Source: Lactiplantibacillus daoliensis (GTDB lineage Bacteria > Bacillota > Bacilli > Lactobacillales > Lactobacillaceae). From it: a DNA stretch of 64,000 bases. Below the pieces are notes generated by a model. The model saw only the letters and a list, made by a program, of their open reading frames with translations, was not told the DNA's origin and did not search any database. Every line of letters begins with the position of its first letter. Within the stretch, counting starts at the first letter, position 1. Position numbers and translations under genes: made by a program. Below are positions 35,372 through 44,342 of the stretch, piece by piece. Location of the stretch: assembly GCF_005405005.1 (NCBI RefSeq), contig NZ_BJDH01000001.1, positions 400,399-464,398 on the forward strand, read 5' to 3'.

Positions 35372-35755
35372 CTACCGATCCTCTCGCATTTTAAATAATG
35401 GTTGTCCAAATTCAACAGTGGCGCCTTCTTCAACTAAAATCGTCGTCAACGTCCCAGTCTGTGGGCAAACCAAGGGATTGAATAATTTCATACTCTCAAT
35501 TTGTCCCAATTCTTGCCCCTTCGTCACCGTTTGACCAACTGTTAAGTCCGGCGATAAATGCATGACCCCAACCATTGGACTCGTAATGGTCTGATCCTCA
35601 TCCGTAGCTGCCGCAACATCGGTTGTATCAGTCTTCGCCACAGTCGCCTGACGTGAGACTTCAATTTCTAGTTCGCCTGCTTTAACGCGAATCTGTTGGT
35701 AGCCTTGCCGGTCGTATTTCTCAACTAACCGATCTAAATCCTTTAAGTCCATCAT
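35372..35755 (-). CDS. accB: Biotin carboxyl carrier protein of acetyl-CoA carboxylase
   Basis: 127 residues. An N-terminal region of ~55 residues with an Ala/Thr/Asp-rich linker, then the biotinyl domain (TSPMVGVMHLSPDLTVGQTVTKGQELGQIESMKLF). The biotin-accepting residue is Lys90 in ESMKLF, a variant of the common EAMKM; Met-Lys, the essential pair, is kept. The thumb segment and the closing hairpin (VEEGATVEFGQPLFKM) are normal. Spacing to fabH is 8 bp. Confidence 0.94.
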   Translation of the reverse strand: MMDLKDLDRLVEKYDRQGYQQIRVKAGELEIEVSRQATVAKTDTTDVAAATDEDQTITSPMVGVMHLSPDLTVGQTVTKGQELGQIESMKLFNPLVCPQTGTLTTILVEEGATVEFGQPLFKMREDR

Positions 35756-35763
35756 GATTACCT

Positions 35764-36735
35764 CTATTTTTTAATTAAAATTGATCCGTAGGCTAAGCCG
35801 CCACCAAAAGCCGTCAATAAAACTGGACCAGTCAACTGGTCGAAGACCCCGGCTAACGCCATGGCCACACCTGCCGAAGATGTATTACCGAATTTCTGCA
35901 CATTGTGTGGAAACTTCGCCATTGGCAACGCTAATTTCGCGGCAATTTGTTCAATAATCCGTAAATTAGCTTGATGACAGATAACGTATTGCAAGTCTTC
36001 AGGGGAAACTTCAGCAGTATTCAGTAACGTTTTCATTTGTTCAGGCACGACTGTCGTCGCAAATTGAAACACTTCGCGACCGGCCTGATAAAAGGCATCC
36101 GTTTGGGGATAATTATCGGCACTAATGTTCTTAATTGGTTGGACCCGGCCCGAATGAATCACCGTTGCGTTACCTTGTGTCTGGAGTTTTTCGGCCAAGA
36201 TACTATTTTCGGCTGGATGACTCGTTGGTTGCATCAAGACACCACCAGCACCATCGCCGAAAAACACGGCCGCCGTTCGGTCTTTAAAATCCATCATCTT
36301 GGAATTTACTTCCGCACTGATCACCATCACGTTTTGATATTGACCACTTCGAATAAATTTGTCAGCGGTCGACAGGCCGAAGGTGAAGCCGGCACAAGCC
36401 GCGCTCATGTCAAAAGCAAAAGCATTGTCCGCACCAATATTCGCTTGAACTAAACAAGCGGTGGCTGGCGTCAAAGCATCCGGCGTAATCGTCGTCACAA
36501 TAATCAAGTCAATGGCACTCGCCGACAACCCACTCTTCGTCAACAATTGCTGCGCCACTTGGGTCGCGAGCGCCGACGTATTTTCATCATCCATGGCAAA
36601 GTGACGTGTCACGATACCGGTATGTGATTGAATCCAGTCATCCGTCGTATCCATGATTGCTGCTAATTCATTATTGGTAACCACGCGCTGTGGGACGTAC
36701 TGCCCAGCGGCGGTGATCTTACTATAGATTGTCAT
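35764..36735 (-). CDS. fabH: 3-oxoacyl-ACP synthase III (FabH)
   Basis: 323 residues. It condenses acetyl-CoA with malonyl-ACP to start fatty acid chains. The Cys-His-Asn triad is visible: DMSAACAGF with Cys114, ICHQANLRIIEQIA with the His near 247, and KFGNTSSAGVAMALA with the Asn. First gene of an operon that otherwise holds only acetyl-CoA carboxylase. No other fab genes are near, so this looks like a second, separately controlled set; the main fab cluster would be elsewhere (inference from relatives). Confidence 0.95.
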   Translation of the reverse strand: MTIYSKITAAGQYVPQRVVTNNELAAIMDTTDDWIQSHTGIVTRHFAMDDENTSALATQVAQQLLTKSGLSASAIDLIIVTTITPDALTPATACLVQANIGADNAFAFDMSAACAGFTFGLSTADKFIRSGQYQNVMVISAEVNSKMMDFKDRTAAVFFGDGAGGVLMQPTSHPAENSILAEKLQTQGNATVIHSGRVQPIKNISADNYPQTDAFYQAGREVFQFATTVVPEQMKTLLNTAEVSPEDLQYVICHQANLRIIEQIAAKLALPMAKFPHNVQKFGNTSSAGVAMALAGVFDQLTGPVLLTAFGGGLAYGSILIKK

Positions 36736-36785
36736 CTGCTGACCCCCGTAATTTTCGACGCAATATAATTATGTTTATTGGTTTA

Positions 36786-36813
36786 ATTTTATCAATAAAA
36801 TGCGTCAGGTCAA
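36786..36813 (-). promoter_or_regulatory. Promoter of fabH-acc with an overlapping palindromic operator
   Basis: Minus-strand TTGACC (36813-36808), a 16-bp spacer and TAAAAT (36791-36786). The 16-bp palindrome ATTTTATTGATAAAAT (36801-36786) covers the -10 box, a classic repressor position. The palindrome is compatible in style with fatty-acid regulators of the FabT type but does not match a consensus I can assert. Confidence 0.6.
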
Positions 36814-36910
36814 AGTTTGCGCCTGAATTTTAGTCAAATCCTTAGACAAGCGCCATGGAACGCCCATTCATTAACGTGTGAAAACTGCTGACATAGTTAG
36901 CAATCGTACT

Positions 36911-36946
36911 AAAAAAGTACTGTCTCAGTCAGAAACCGACAGCACT
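36911..36946 (-). terminator. Terminator of the stand-alone IIA-IIB genes
   Basis: Minus-strand AGTGCTGTC (36946-36938) and GACAGTACT (36924-36916), one wobble position, followed by TTTTTT. Confidence 0.88.
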
Positions 36947-36959
36947 TATTCATAGACAG

Positions 36960-37475
36960 CTATTTAGTTGTCGCTTCAAAGCCATTTTTTGCTAGCAAAG
37001 GCATGACGTCAACACGTTTATCAGTCGGAACCTTCTGGGCAAAGATTGCTAAGCCAGCCGCCTGCAATTGATACAAAGCCGCCGCCTCGCTTGGACCGAC
37101 CGCAATCGCATTAGTCACCATCACCATGCCTGCTGTATAAGCCAAACTACCAATATCAATTCCCGTCGCCCGAAAATCCAAGCCGCCGGCGACTAAGCGC
37201 GCCATATTTTGTGGTGTGTCAGTCAAAATCAACGGTTTGACGCCATCAAATAGCGGATCATGATAGATCTGGATCATTTTATCAACGGTAATGACATTCG
37301 CTTTGACACCAGGTGGCGCGGCCTGAACAATCAACATTTTACGCAATTCATCTTTGGCAACACTGTCAGACACGACCAAAATACGATTTGGCGCGACTGT
37401 TTTCGTCCAAACCGTTGCAACCTGGCCGTGCAATAGACGACTATCAATCCGTGCTAACCGGACCGTCATCGTCAT
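36960..37475 (-). CDS. Stand-alone mannose-family PTS IIB protein
   Basis: 171 residues. The phosphorylated His is in [16 protein letters not shown] near residue 16, in the strict IIB-man context, so it should accept phosphate. It overlaps the IIA gene by 4 bp (ATGA). No IIC/IID genes accompany it. Compared with the IIB half of ManX it shares [15 protein letters not shown] and VAKDxLRxxxIxQAAPxGVKA but diverges elsewhere. With the IIA next door and the LevR-type activator upstream it probably serves regulation, not bulk transport. That role is inferred. Confidence 0.88.
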   Translation of the reverse strand: MTMTVRLARIDSRLLHGQVATVWTKTVAPNRILVVSDSVAKDELRKMLIVQAAPPGVKANVITVDKMIQIYHDPLFDGVKPLILTDTPQNMARLVAGGLDFRATGIDIGSLAYTAGMVMVTNAIAVGPSEAAALYQLQAAGLAIFAQKVPTDKRVDVMPLLAKNGFEATTK

Positions 37476-37891
37476 AGGACGTCATCTTCCCCGCCATCTT
37501 GTAATAGTTCAAGATGCTTGATTCCGATCTTACCGGTTTCTTCCAAATGCGCAATAACTTCATCAATTGGTTTATCACGAACAGTATAGGCTTCAATCAG
37601 CATCGGCAAATTGAGCCCCGTAATTAAGCCCATCCGGTCGGTATGTTCTGCGACAATCCGACTGGCCGCATTGAATGGTGAGCCACCCCACAAATCAACT
37701 AAGAATAGGACTTGATCATCAACATCAAACGTGGCAATCGCAGCATCGAGCTTTTCTGTTAAATCTTCGGGGTCCTCGTCCAAATTGAACGTGACCGTTT
37801 GTACTTTTTCCTGTTGTCCAAAAATCATATAAGATGAATTGACCACGCCATTGGCAAACTCACCGTGACTTACAACGACAAACGCTAGCAT
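37472..37891 (-). CDS. Stand-alone mannose-family PTS IIA protein
   Basis: 139 residues from ATG 37891 (MLAFVVVSHGEFANG), with AGGGAGG upstream; the longer open frame would run over the promoter. His9 in VSHGEF is the site phosphorylated by HPr, and [14 protein letters not shown] and [10 protein letters not shown] are the rest of the IIA-man fold. Transcribed from a -24/-12 promoter only ~50 bp upstream, so expression needs sigma-54 and the adjacent activator. It likely forms a phospho-relay with the IIB gene that follows. Confidence 0.9.
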   Translation of the reverse strand: MLAFVVVSHGEFANGVVNSSYMIFGQQEKVQTVTFNLDEDPEDLTEKLDAAIATFDVDDQVLFLVDLWGGSPFNAASRIVAEHTDRMGLITGLNLPMLIEAYTVRDKPIDEVIAHLEETGKIGIKHLELLQDGGEDDVL

Positions 37892-37939
37892 TTTAAAATA
37901 GCCTCCCTTTTTCTTTAATAATCTCATCACTACTATACA

Positions 37940-37956
37940 TGCAAGAAACATGCCAA
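37940..37956 (-). promoter_or_regulatory. Sigma-54 (-24/-12) promoter of the stand-alone IIA-IIB genes
   Basis: Minus-strand TTGGCATGTTTCTTGCA (37956-37940): TGGCAT at -24 and TTGCA at -12 with the obligatory spacing. TGATACACTA (37966-37957) abuts the -24 element and recurs at the other two man-locus control regions. Confidence 0.88.
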
Positions 37957-37969
37957 GTAGTGTATCAGG

Positions 37970-40813
37970 TTAAGCTAACTTAGCCTGATGGGTTTCTAAT
38001 AATTGCACAATATAATAATTTTCCGCGTCAGAAAATGATAATTGTAATTGATCTGTTAACTGTTGGTTCGCCTGCTGGACAACTGGATACCACTTGGAAC
38101 TGGTCATCGTCGGCAGTTCTTCCTCCGGTGCCGTCATCTGATCCTTAATCGCTGTGCGCTCCAACGCCCCGGCCAAATGCATAATCAAATCAATTCGAAA
38201 AGCATTTGACATCGGGTCAGCTAGTTTTTGGCTAATTACTTCACTGTATTGCCACAGGATTGGGGTCAATTTACGCGGATTTAAGAAAGTGAAATAATCG
38301 CCAAGATACTTTTCACATAACTCCGGGGTTAATTTCTGAGCATCGGTTAACTTACTTTGTGGTGAATTCAAGCCCATCGCCAACTGATCGATAAACTTTT
38401 CACCACCGCCCTGTAACAATTCCTCTAACGAAATAAATGGCACATCTAACTTGGGCTTAGCAATCCCAGTGGCCGCAATTATTTTGTAACTACGGCTGAT
38501 TTGTGCCAGTCGAGTCGACATGTCCACAACCGAAATCGGAAAGACCGTAATCCCTTCAATAAAGTTTTGCGCTAACAAACTATCAAGAATGGTCTTAATT
38601 CGTTCAGCAGTCCCCACACCGGTCGCACAAATGGCGATAATTGCTCGATGATTTTCATCTGGTGTCGTGGACGTGGCTGGTTCAATCAACTCAGTCGCCT
38701 TTTCGGTCGGCAAATTACGAGAAATTCGCGAGTAGCCCTTAAAACCGACCAATTCACGATAAATCGTTTCCAGATCACTATCGATCAGTCCCGACTTACG
38801 AACTGCTTCCAAAACGACCGGTGTCGTCACCATATCAATCGTCCGAATAGGAATCCCGGTCTCTTTTTGTAGCCGTTTGCCAAAGGTCGTCAGTGAACCC
38901 ATGTCAACTAACATTAAGACACCATTGCCAGCATCCAAATTTTGAATCTGAGTTTTAACGTGACCATATGCCACTTCCGGGTCCATATCAAGCGGCATGT
39001 CAAACGCCGCTGCGTCGTAATCGTCCAGTAATTGGCCGACGACTTGCGTCATTGAAGAAGCCGTACTCATTCCATGGGCCGCGACAAACACCCCAACTTT
39101 GCCGTCCAATTGCATGGATTTCAATGAAATCAATAAAATCGCTAAATAATACACTTCTGATTGTGGGATTGGTAAATGGTAACGCTCATCCAAGCTCTGC
39201 TTTAAGACTTGGGCCGCCTTAATTTCAGCGGGATACTCCTTAACCATTGCCAACATATCCGCACTCATCTGACGCATCGGTTTGCCAGCCTGAATTCGCT
39301 TGATGAACGAACTAATGTGTAGACTAACGGCATAAATAAAATTATCTTTAAAATTATAGCCGAGCATTTCCTGAATCGTTGCTTGCGCCGTTTTCGTAAA
39401 GTCGATGACATCTTGATCCACAATTTCAGCAAGTTTATTTTCTGGGGAAACATTCAATTGAGTCTGCTTATAAAATGACTTCAAATGTAAATTAATATCC
39501 GTCGTGATGAACCGGTTAATATGTTCTTTGTCTAATCCTTCTCGCCGTAATAAAGAAGCTTTATCGCCAATAATTTCATACAAATTATAAGGTAATTCAT
39601 AATTATCATTCTTGTTGCGCAATGGTGTTGGCCCATCATTCGGCTTAACAATCAAAACCGGATCCAACAATTCTGAAATCGCACCAAGTTCATGGCGATT
39701 TGACGCCACAGTCATCAAGCCACTACGAATGTTTTGGGGCAAATCGTCCATGGTAATGTTGATTTCTGTATCATTTTCAATGCTGTTTACAAAACCTTGG
39801 GCACAAACCAACTGGATATTGGACTTTAATTGTCCAACGTTCCCATAAGTCACTGACCCGAGTAAAGCTTGTACCACGTCTTCAGTGAGCCGAATCTGTT
39901 TATTAATCCGGGCTGCTTCCAAAGAAAGCAAGGCCTTAAGCAAGGCCAAACGTTCTTTAGCCGAACGCTGGTTAAAGGCAGGTAATTGGATTGTAATCGG
40001 AATCCGGCGCACAAAAGTCTGTAATAACGAACTTTTGGGATCTTCAGTTGTCGCACAAACCAAGCGGACGTTAGCATGATGATTCTTAGCCGTTTCACCG
40101 AGTCGAGAATAAGTGCCATGATCCATAAAATAGAAGATCATTTCTTGACCTTCTGGTGGCAGCCGATGCACTTCGTCAAGGAAGAGCATCCCCCCATCAG
40201 CTTCTTGAATTAGACCATCTTTATCTTCATTCGCACCAGTAAATGACCCTTTAATGTAGCCAAACAGATGTGACATTAAGAGTTCAGGATTGTGGGCGTA
40301 ATCCGCGCAATTGAAAGTAATCAGCCCTTGAGGATTCGTCAATACCCCTTGCGTTTCAGCAAACTCATACATCGTATTCGCAAAATAAGTTTTCCCAGAA
40401 CCGGTCGGGCCAATCACCAATGTATTCAGGCCACGTGGCGGATATAAAATCGCCGCTTTCGCCTGTTCAACCTGATTTTGTAAGCTCTCGTGGGTGCCAA
40501 TCATACTCTCAAAAATATCCGTTGCCGCCACTTTTGGCGCAGTCGTTGTCCCCACGGATTTTGACTGATGCTTAGCTTGTGTCGGCCGAGATTGTGCGGG
40601 AGCCACGGCGCTGGTTGGTGCCAGTTCCGGTTGTGTGTATCGCACCGGCCGGCCAGTTAGTTTGGTCAGCTGACCCTCACGAACTAACGTATTTAATTCC
40701 TTACTAACATTTGAGCGCGCCAATGCGAGCGCTTGTGCAACCATCTCAGTTGTCAGTCCCGCGGCATCACAATGCTGGCGGACAAACTCAAATATTCGTG
40801 CTTTTCTAGTCAA
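37970..40813 (-). CDS. manR: LevR/ManR-type sigma-54-dependent PTS transcriptional activator
   Basis: About 947 residues from TTG 40813, 8 nt after AAAGGAG; GTG 40822 lies inside that ribosome site. Domains in order: N-terminal winged helix (~1-65, MVAQALALARSNVSKELNTL); AAA+ core with Walker A GPTGSGKTYFA near 140, a GSFTGA version of the sigma-54-contacting GAFTGA loop, and Walker B LFLDEVHRLP; PRD1 (LHISSFIKRIQ region); an EIIA-man-like domain (VFVAAHGMSTASSMTQV with a phosphorylatable His); an EIIB-like stretch; and C-terminal PRD2 (DLIMHLAGALERTAIKD). It should activate manXYZ and the stand-alone IIA-IIB genes, with activity set by PTS phosphorylation. Confidence 0.93.
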   Translation of the reverse strand: MTRKARIFEFVRQHCDAAGLTTEMVAQALALARSNVSKELNTLVREGQLTKLTGRPVRYTQPELAPTSAVAPAQSRPTQAKHQSKSVGTTTAPKVAATDIFESMIGTHESLQNQVEQAKAAILYPPRGLNTLVIGPTGSGKTYFANTMYEFAETQGVLTNPQGLITFNCADYAHNPELLMSHLFGYIKGSFTGANEDKDGLIQEADGGMLFLDEVHRLPPEGQEMIFYFMDHGTYSRLGETAKNHHANVRLVCATTEDPKSSLLQTFVRRIPITIQLPAFNQRSAKERLALLKALLSLEAARINKQIRLTEDVVQALLGSVTYGNVGQLKSNIQLVCAQGFVNSIENDTEINITMDDLPQNIRSGLMTVASNRHELGAISELLDPVLIVKPNDGPTPLRNKNDNYELPYNLYEIIGDKASLLRREGLDKEHINRFITTDINLHLKSFYKQTQLNVSPENKLAEIVDQDVIDFTKTAQATIQEMLGYNFKDNFIYAVSLHISSFIKRIQAGKPMRQMSADMLAMVKEYPAEIKAAQVLKQSLDERYHLPIPQSEVYYLAILLISLKSMQLDGKVGVFVAAHGMSTASSMTQVVGQLLDDYDAAAFDMPLDMDPEVAYGHVKTQIQNLDAGNGVLMLVDMGSLTTFGKRLQKETGIPIRTIDMVTTPVVLEAVRKSGLIDSDLETIYRELVGFKGYSRISRNLPTEKATELIEPATSTTPDENHRAIIAICATGVGTAERIKTILDSLLAQNFIEGITVFPISVVDMSTRLAQISRSYKIIAATGIAKPKLDVPFISLEELLQGGGEKFIDQLAMGLNSPQSKLTDAQKLTPELCEKYLGDYFTFLNPRKLTPILWQYSEVISQKLADPMSNAFRIDLIMHLAGALERTAIKDQMTAPEEELPTMTSSKWYPVVQQANQQLTDQLQLSFSDAENYYIVQLLETHQAKLA

Positions 40814-40849
40814 CTGAGCCACTCCTTTGGATTACAGTCGTTACGTTCT

Positions 40850-40863
40850 AGTAAACGCTTAAT
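40850..40863. promoter_or_regulatory. Weak cre-like site upstream of manR
   Basis: TAGTAAACGCTTAA has the central AACG core and matches the CcpA consensus WTGNAANCGNWNNCW except at two positions. It lies in the manR leader region. Confidence 0.35.
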
Positions 40864-40884
40864 TATGTCTAATCTTAACACACA

Positions 40885-40900
40885 AGTGTATCAATACACT
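40885..40900. promoter_or_regulatory. Palindrome upstream of manR (shared man-locus motif)
   Basis: AGTGTATCAATACACT is a perfect 7+7 inverted repeat with a 2-bp centre, ~70 bp upstream of the manR start. Its half site ATACACT is the motif repeated near both sigma-54 promoters, suggesting autoregulation or a common binding protein. Confidence 0.6.
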
Positions 40901-40930
40901 ACGGATATTCTTGTTAGCCTTTTAGACAGC

Positions 40931-40960
40931 AAAAAAGGCCACCATCACTGGTCGCCTTTT
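40931..40960 (-). terminator. Terminator of manO
   Basis: Minus-strand AAAAGGCGACCA and TGGTGGCCTTTT with a 4-nt loop, ending in a T-run. Confidence 0.92.
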
Positions 40961-40974
40961 CAGCTTACTGGTAC

Positions 40975-41358
40975 TTATTTCAAATAACTGCTTTGATTTT
41001 TACCTTTGAAAGCCCGTTTCAAAACATCAAAAAATGTTAATGAACGAACGATATGGTCCGGTTTAATGTATTTACGAACTTCCCGTAAAACTTTCCGTGG
41101 TTGCTTAGATGAAAACGTGTAAGTCCCGTTTTTCTTGGTTCGAAAACCATAACGTGGAATCCAACGGCCCTTAAACATCACTGACACAATCACCACGTCA
41201 ACTTCCTTCCAAGGAATCTGGATGTAGTTTTTGGCATTACGGTTATCGTAAAATTCAAAACCGTGATCACCAACCATAATTTTGCCGTAATCAGTCAGGC
41301 CTAAATGCGAATTGCCGTCAACAACCATATCAACCTTGGTATTAAGCGATTGAACCAT
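40975..41358 (-). CDS. manO: DUF956 family protein ManO
   Basis: 127 residues. A small basic protein regularly encoded downstream of mannose PTS genes in Gram-positives; segments QSLNTKVDMVVDGNSHLGL, GKIMVGDHGFEFYDNRN and KGRWIPRYGFRTKKNGTYTFSSKQPRK are typical. No catalytic motif is visible; a PH-like fold and a PTS-linked regulatory role are assumed in the literature, not shown here. A terminator at 41437 separates it partly from manZ, so it may be expressed at a lower level than manXYZ. Confidence 0.88.
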   Translation of the reverse strand: MVQSLNTKVDMVVDGNSHLGLTDYGKIMVGDHGFEFYDNRNAKNYIQIPWKEVDVVIVSVMFKGRWIPRYGFRTKKNGTYTFSSKQPRKVLREVRKYIKPDHIVRSLTFFDVLKRAFKGKNQSSYLK

Positions 41359-41436
41359 TTAAATGTCTCCATTTCTTTCTCTTGATAACACCGATTATAC
41401 GGCGCCGACGCTTTTTTCGCAAAGCCCCGTTTTGAC

Positions 41437-41468
41437 AAAAAGAGATGAACTCAGATGAGTCCATCTCT
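41437..41468 (-). terminator. Terminator between manZ and manO
   Basis: Minus-strand AGAGATGGACTC and GAGTTCATCTCT (41468-41457 and 41452-41441), followed by five T. Probably leaky, limiting manO expression. Confidence 0.88.
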
Positions 41469-41508
41469 TAAGACCTAAGTCAATGACTCAGATTGAATCA
41501 AATCATCT

Positions 41509-42423
41509 CTACATAACACCAAGAACGTGCATGATAACACCAAAGGCGAATAAACCGAAGATGATCCAGATTGGTGAAACTTTCTTCTTTAATAACCACA
41601 TGCAAAGGAAAGTAATGATCAAGGCTGCTAAACCTGGAATTAATTGATTCAAGTTATCTTGCAAGGTCGTAACCTTGTACTTGTCCAATGATAAACCAGC
41701 TTTTTGTTGTACTAAAGCTTCCTTGACACCCTTAGCACCGGCTGGCAATTTATCCCAGTCAATGTAAGCACCCTTAGCTTGCTTGATTGATGAAACTTTA
41801 ACCGGACTGAAGTCAACATTGACCCACCGTTCGATCAAGGCTGGTAAGATGAACATCCCTAAGATAGAAGCACCTTTGGTAATGTCTTGTAAGATACCAC
41901 CTGATAAATCTTCAGTAATTGCAGAACCGGCTTTGTAGCCAAGTTCTTGTGTGTACCACATAAATGCCATCCGCATAATATTCCAAACAACGAAGTACAA
42001 GATAGGACCCATGATACTACCACCCAGTGCAAGGGAAGCAGCTAAGGCACCGATAATAGGCTTAGCCGTGAACCAGAAGACTGGGTCACCAACACCGGCC
42101 AATGGACCCATCATCCCAACTTTAACCCCTTGAATGGTAACGTCGTCAATGGGAGCCCCATTAGAACGTTCTTCTTCAAGCGCCATGGTAACACCAATAA
42201 TTGGTGAAGCCACGTAAGGATGAGTGTTAAAGAATTCCATGTGACGCTTTAAAGCAGCGGCACGATCTTCTTTAGTCGTATATAACTTTTTCAAAGCTGG
42301 GATTAATGAGTAAGCCCAACCACCGTTTTGCATCCGTTCATAGTTCCAAGAACCTTGGAGGAACGTTGAACGCCACCAAACATGAATACGATCTGATTTG
42401 CTTAATTTAATTTGATCAGCCAT
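41509..42423 (-). CDS. manZ: Mannose/fructose/sorbose PTS, IID component
   Basis: 304 residues. Membrane protein forming the sugar channel with IIC. N-terminal amphipathic part (RSTFLQGSWNYERMQNGGWAYSLIPALKKLY), the conserved HPYVASPIIGVTMALEEERSNG and KVGMMGPLAGVGDPVFWFT, and hydrophobic C-terminal segments (LAALIITFLCMWLLKKKVSP). In many lactic acid bacteria IIC-IID are also receptors for class IIa bacteriocins. It starts 18 bp after manY. Confidence 0.96.
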   Translation of the reverse strand: MADQIKLSKSDRIHVWWRSTFLQGSWNYERMQNGGWAYSLIPALKKLYTTKEDRAAALKRHMEFFNTHPYVASPIIGVTMALEEERSNGAPIDDVTIQGVKVGMMGPLAGVGDPVFWFTAKPIIGALAASLALGGSIMGPILYFVVWNIMRMAFMWYTQELGYKAGSAITEDLSGGILQDITKGASILGMFILPALIERWVNVDFSPVKVSSIKQAKGAYIDWDKLPAGAKGVKEALVQQKAGLSLDKYKVTTLQDNLNQLIPGLAALIITFLCMWLLKKKVSPIWIIFGLFAFGVIMHVLGVM

Positions 42424-42441
42424 TTTAGTTTTCCTCCTTCG

Positions 42442-43248
42442 CTAATACTTGTCGATGATATCGCCGACAGGGTCACCGGTACCAGAACCGCCACCATTAC
42501 CAGAACCACCCATTTTAGAAAGGTTCAAGTAGATGAGGGCCATAGCAACACCGATACCACCTAAGGCAATAAGTGTCAATTCAGAAATCGCAGCTAAGAC
42601 GAAACCTAAAACGAAGAATGGCCATACTTCACGAGTAGCCATCATGTTAATAACCATGGCATACCCAACGGCAACGACCATCCCACCACCGATTGACAAA
42701 CCATCTGTCAACCAAGTAGGCATAGCGTTCAACATAGATTTAACGGGACCAGCACCAACGGCTAAGATCAATGCAGCTGGAATAGCGATACGTAAGCCTT
42801 GCATTGCAATGGCAATCATTTGCCACATGTCAATTTTTGCAAAGCTACCTTCTTCAGCAGCACGGTCCATGATATGCACGATCAAGGTTGCAATCGTACG
42901 TGCAAGGATGGTAAGTAACAAACCAGCAACAGCCAAAGGTACGGCAATGGCAATGGCTGATGAAACTCCGGCACGGCCTTGGCCACCAAGTACTAAAATA
43001 ATTGCAGATGCAATAGCTGCTAATGCGGCATCAGGGGCAACAGCGGCACCAACGTTTGACCAGCCTAAAGCGATCATTTGAAGACTACCACCTAAAATAA
43101 TACATGGGACTAATTGTCCGGTAACTAAGCCGATTAATGCGCAGGCTACAACTGGCTGATGGAAATGGAATTCATCCAAAATACCTTCCATACCAGCTAA
43201 AAATGCGACTAACACGACTAAAATCATTTGAATCGCGTTCAAATTCAT
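42442..43248 (-). CDS. manY: Mannose/fructose/sorbose PTS, IIC component
   Basis: 268 residues, mostly membrane helices. Conserved parts are GMEGILDEFHFHQPVVACALIGLVTGQ, GGSLQMIALGWSNVGAAVAPDAALAAIASAI and the C-terminal ISELTLIALGGIGVAMALIYLNL. The C-terminus ends in a Gly/Ser-rich tail (KMGGSGNGGGSGTGD), common in lactobacilli. It forms the translocation channel with ManZ. Confidence 0.96.
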   Translation of the reverse strand: MNLNAIQMILVVLVAFLAGMEGILDEFHFHQPVVACALIGLVTGQLVPCIILGGSLQMIALGWSNVGAAVAPDAALAAIASAIILVLGGQGRAGVSSAIAIAVPLAVAGLLLTILARTIATLIVHIMDRAAEEGSFAKIDMWQMIAIAMQGLRIAIPAALILAVGAGPVKSMLNAMPTWLTDGLSIGGGMVVAVGYAMVINMMATREVWPFFVLGFVLAAISELTLIALGGIGVAMALIYLNLSKMGGSGNGGGSGTGDPVGDIIDKY

Positions 43249-43280
43249 GATTTAATCCTCCATTTTTCTCCGATAGTTAA

Positions 43281-44258
43281 TTAACTATTCGCTTGTTCTT
43301 TCAGCATCTTTTCAGCTTTATCCATAATGTGATCGAGATTATCTTGACCATCAGTTGGAACTTTACGAACATCCATCTTGATGCCCATCTTTTCCAATTC
43401 ATGGTAAGTGTCGATATCATCTTGGTTAAATGCCAAAACTTTGTTAGGTTGAACTTTACCAACGGAATGTGCCATGGAACCAATGTTCAAGGTATCCAAC
43501 GGCACGCCACCCTTGATGGCTTTCAAAGCATCTTGTGGTGTTTCGAATAATAACAAGGCTTTTTGACCACCGAAGTGTTTATCATCCTTAGCTAACTTGA
43601 TCATTTGATCAATTGGGACCACGTGGGCCTTAACACCATTTGGTGCAGCTTGGATAATCATTTGTGTCCGTAAGTTGTCTTTGGCAACGTTATCTGAAAC
43701 GACGATAATCCGAGTTGGGTTAACCGTCTTGCTCCAGGCTGTTGCAACCTGACCATGTAACAAACGTGAGTCGATCCGTGCAAGCACATATTCGAACTTG
43801 CCGGGACGGCCAGCACTTGCACCACTATTAGCAGCCGCTTTAGGGGCTTCCTTAGGTGCTAATGCTTCAGGGCGAACTTTAACCCCATCCTTCGCCGTTT
43901 CAATAATGTGAGTGGCGATTTCATGAGCTGAGTCCATTGAGAGCCGTGATGCATAGGCTTCAATTAACATTGGTAAGTTCAAACCGGCAACAATCGCCCA
44001 TTTGTCCTTATGTGCTTCAAACAAGCCGTTGACTTGGTTGAAAGGTGTGCCACCCCAAAGATCGACTAAGAACAAGACTTGGTCTTGATCGTCGAAAGAA
44101 GCAATAGCTTTTTCCAACTTAGCCTTAATGTCGTCAGGGCCTTCGCTAGGCATCAACGTAACGGGTTGAACGTTTTCTTGTTCGCCGAAAATCATTGAAC
44201 CAGATTGATAGATGCCTTTGGCAAATTCGCCATGACTAGCAATGATAATGCTTACCAT
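43281..44258 (-). CDS. manX: Mannose/fructose/sorbose PTS, fused IIAB component
   Basis: 325 residues from ATG 44258 ([12 protein letters not shown]), with AGGAGGTAC upstream; the longer open frame runs across the sigma-54 promoter and is rejected. IIA domain ~1-130 with His9 (ASHGEF), [14 protein letters not shown] and [13 protein letters not shown]; a Pro/Ala-rich linker ~140-160 ([15 protein letters not shown]); IIB domain ~165-325 with the phospho-His in [16 protein letters not shown]. It passes phosphate from HPr to incoming mannose or glucose through ManYZ. Confidence 0.97.
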   Translation of the reverse strand: MVSIIIASHGEFAKGIYQSGSMIFGEQENVQPVTLMPSEGPDDIKAKLEKAIASFDDQDQVLFLVDLWGGTPFNQVNGLFEAHKDKWAIVAGLNLPMLIEAYASRLSMDSAHEIATHIIETAKDGVKVRPEALAPKEAPKAAANSGASAGRPGKFEYVLARIDSRLLHGQVATAWSKTVNPTRIIVVSDNVAKDNLRTQMIIQAAPNGVKAHVVPIDQMIKLAKDDKHFGGQKALLLFETPQDALKAIKGGVPLDTLNIGSMAHSVGKVQPNKVLAFNQDDIDTYHELEKMGIKMDVRKVPTDGQDNLDHIMDKAEKMLKEQANS

Positions 44259-44342
44259 CTTTGTACCTCCTATTTTTTTGTTACAGTCATAGGAAATGAA
44301 TAAATAATGTCTAAATAGCCTGTAACCTAAGTTATTGTGATT

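Noticed and set aside
36786..36801. Classic FapR box before fabH
   Set aside because: The palindrome does not match the FapR consensus I know; only a generic or FabT-like operator can be proposed.
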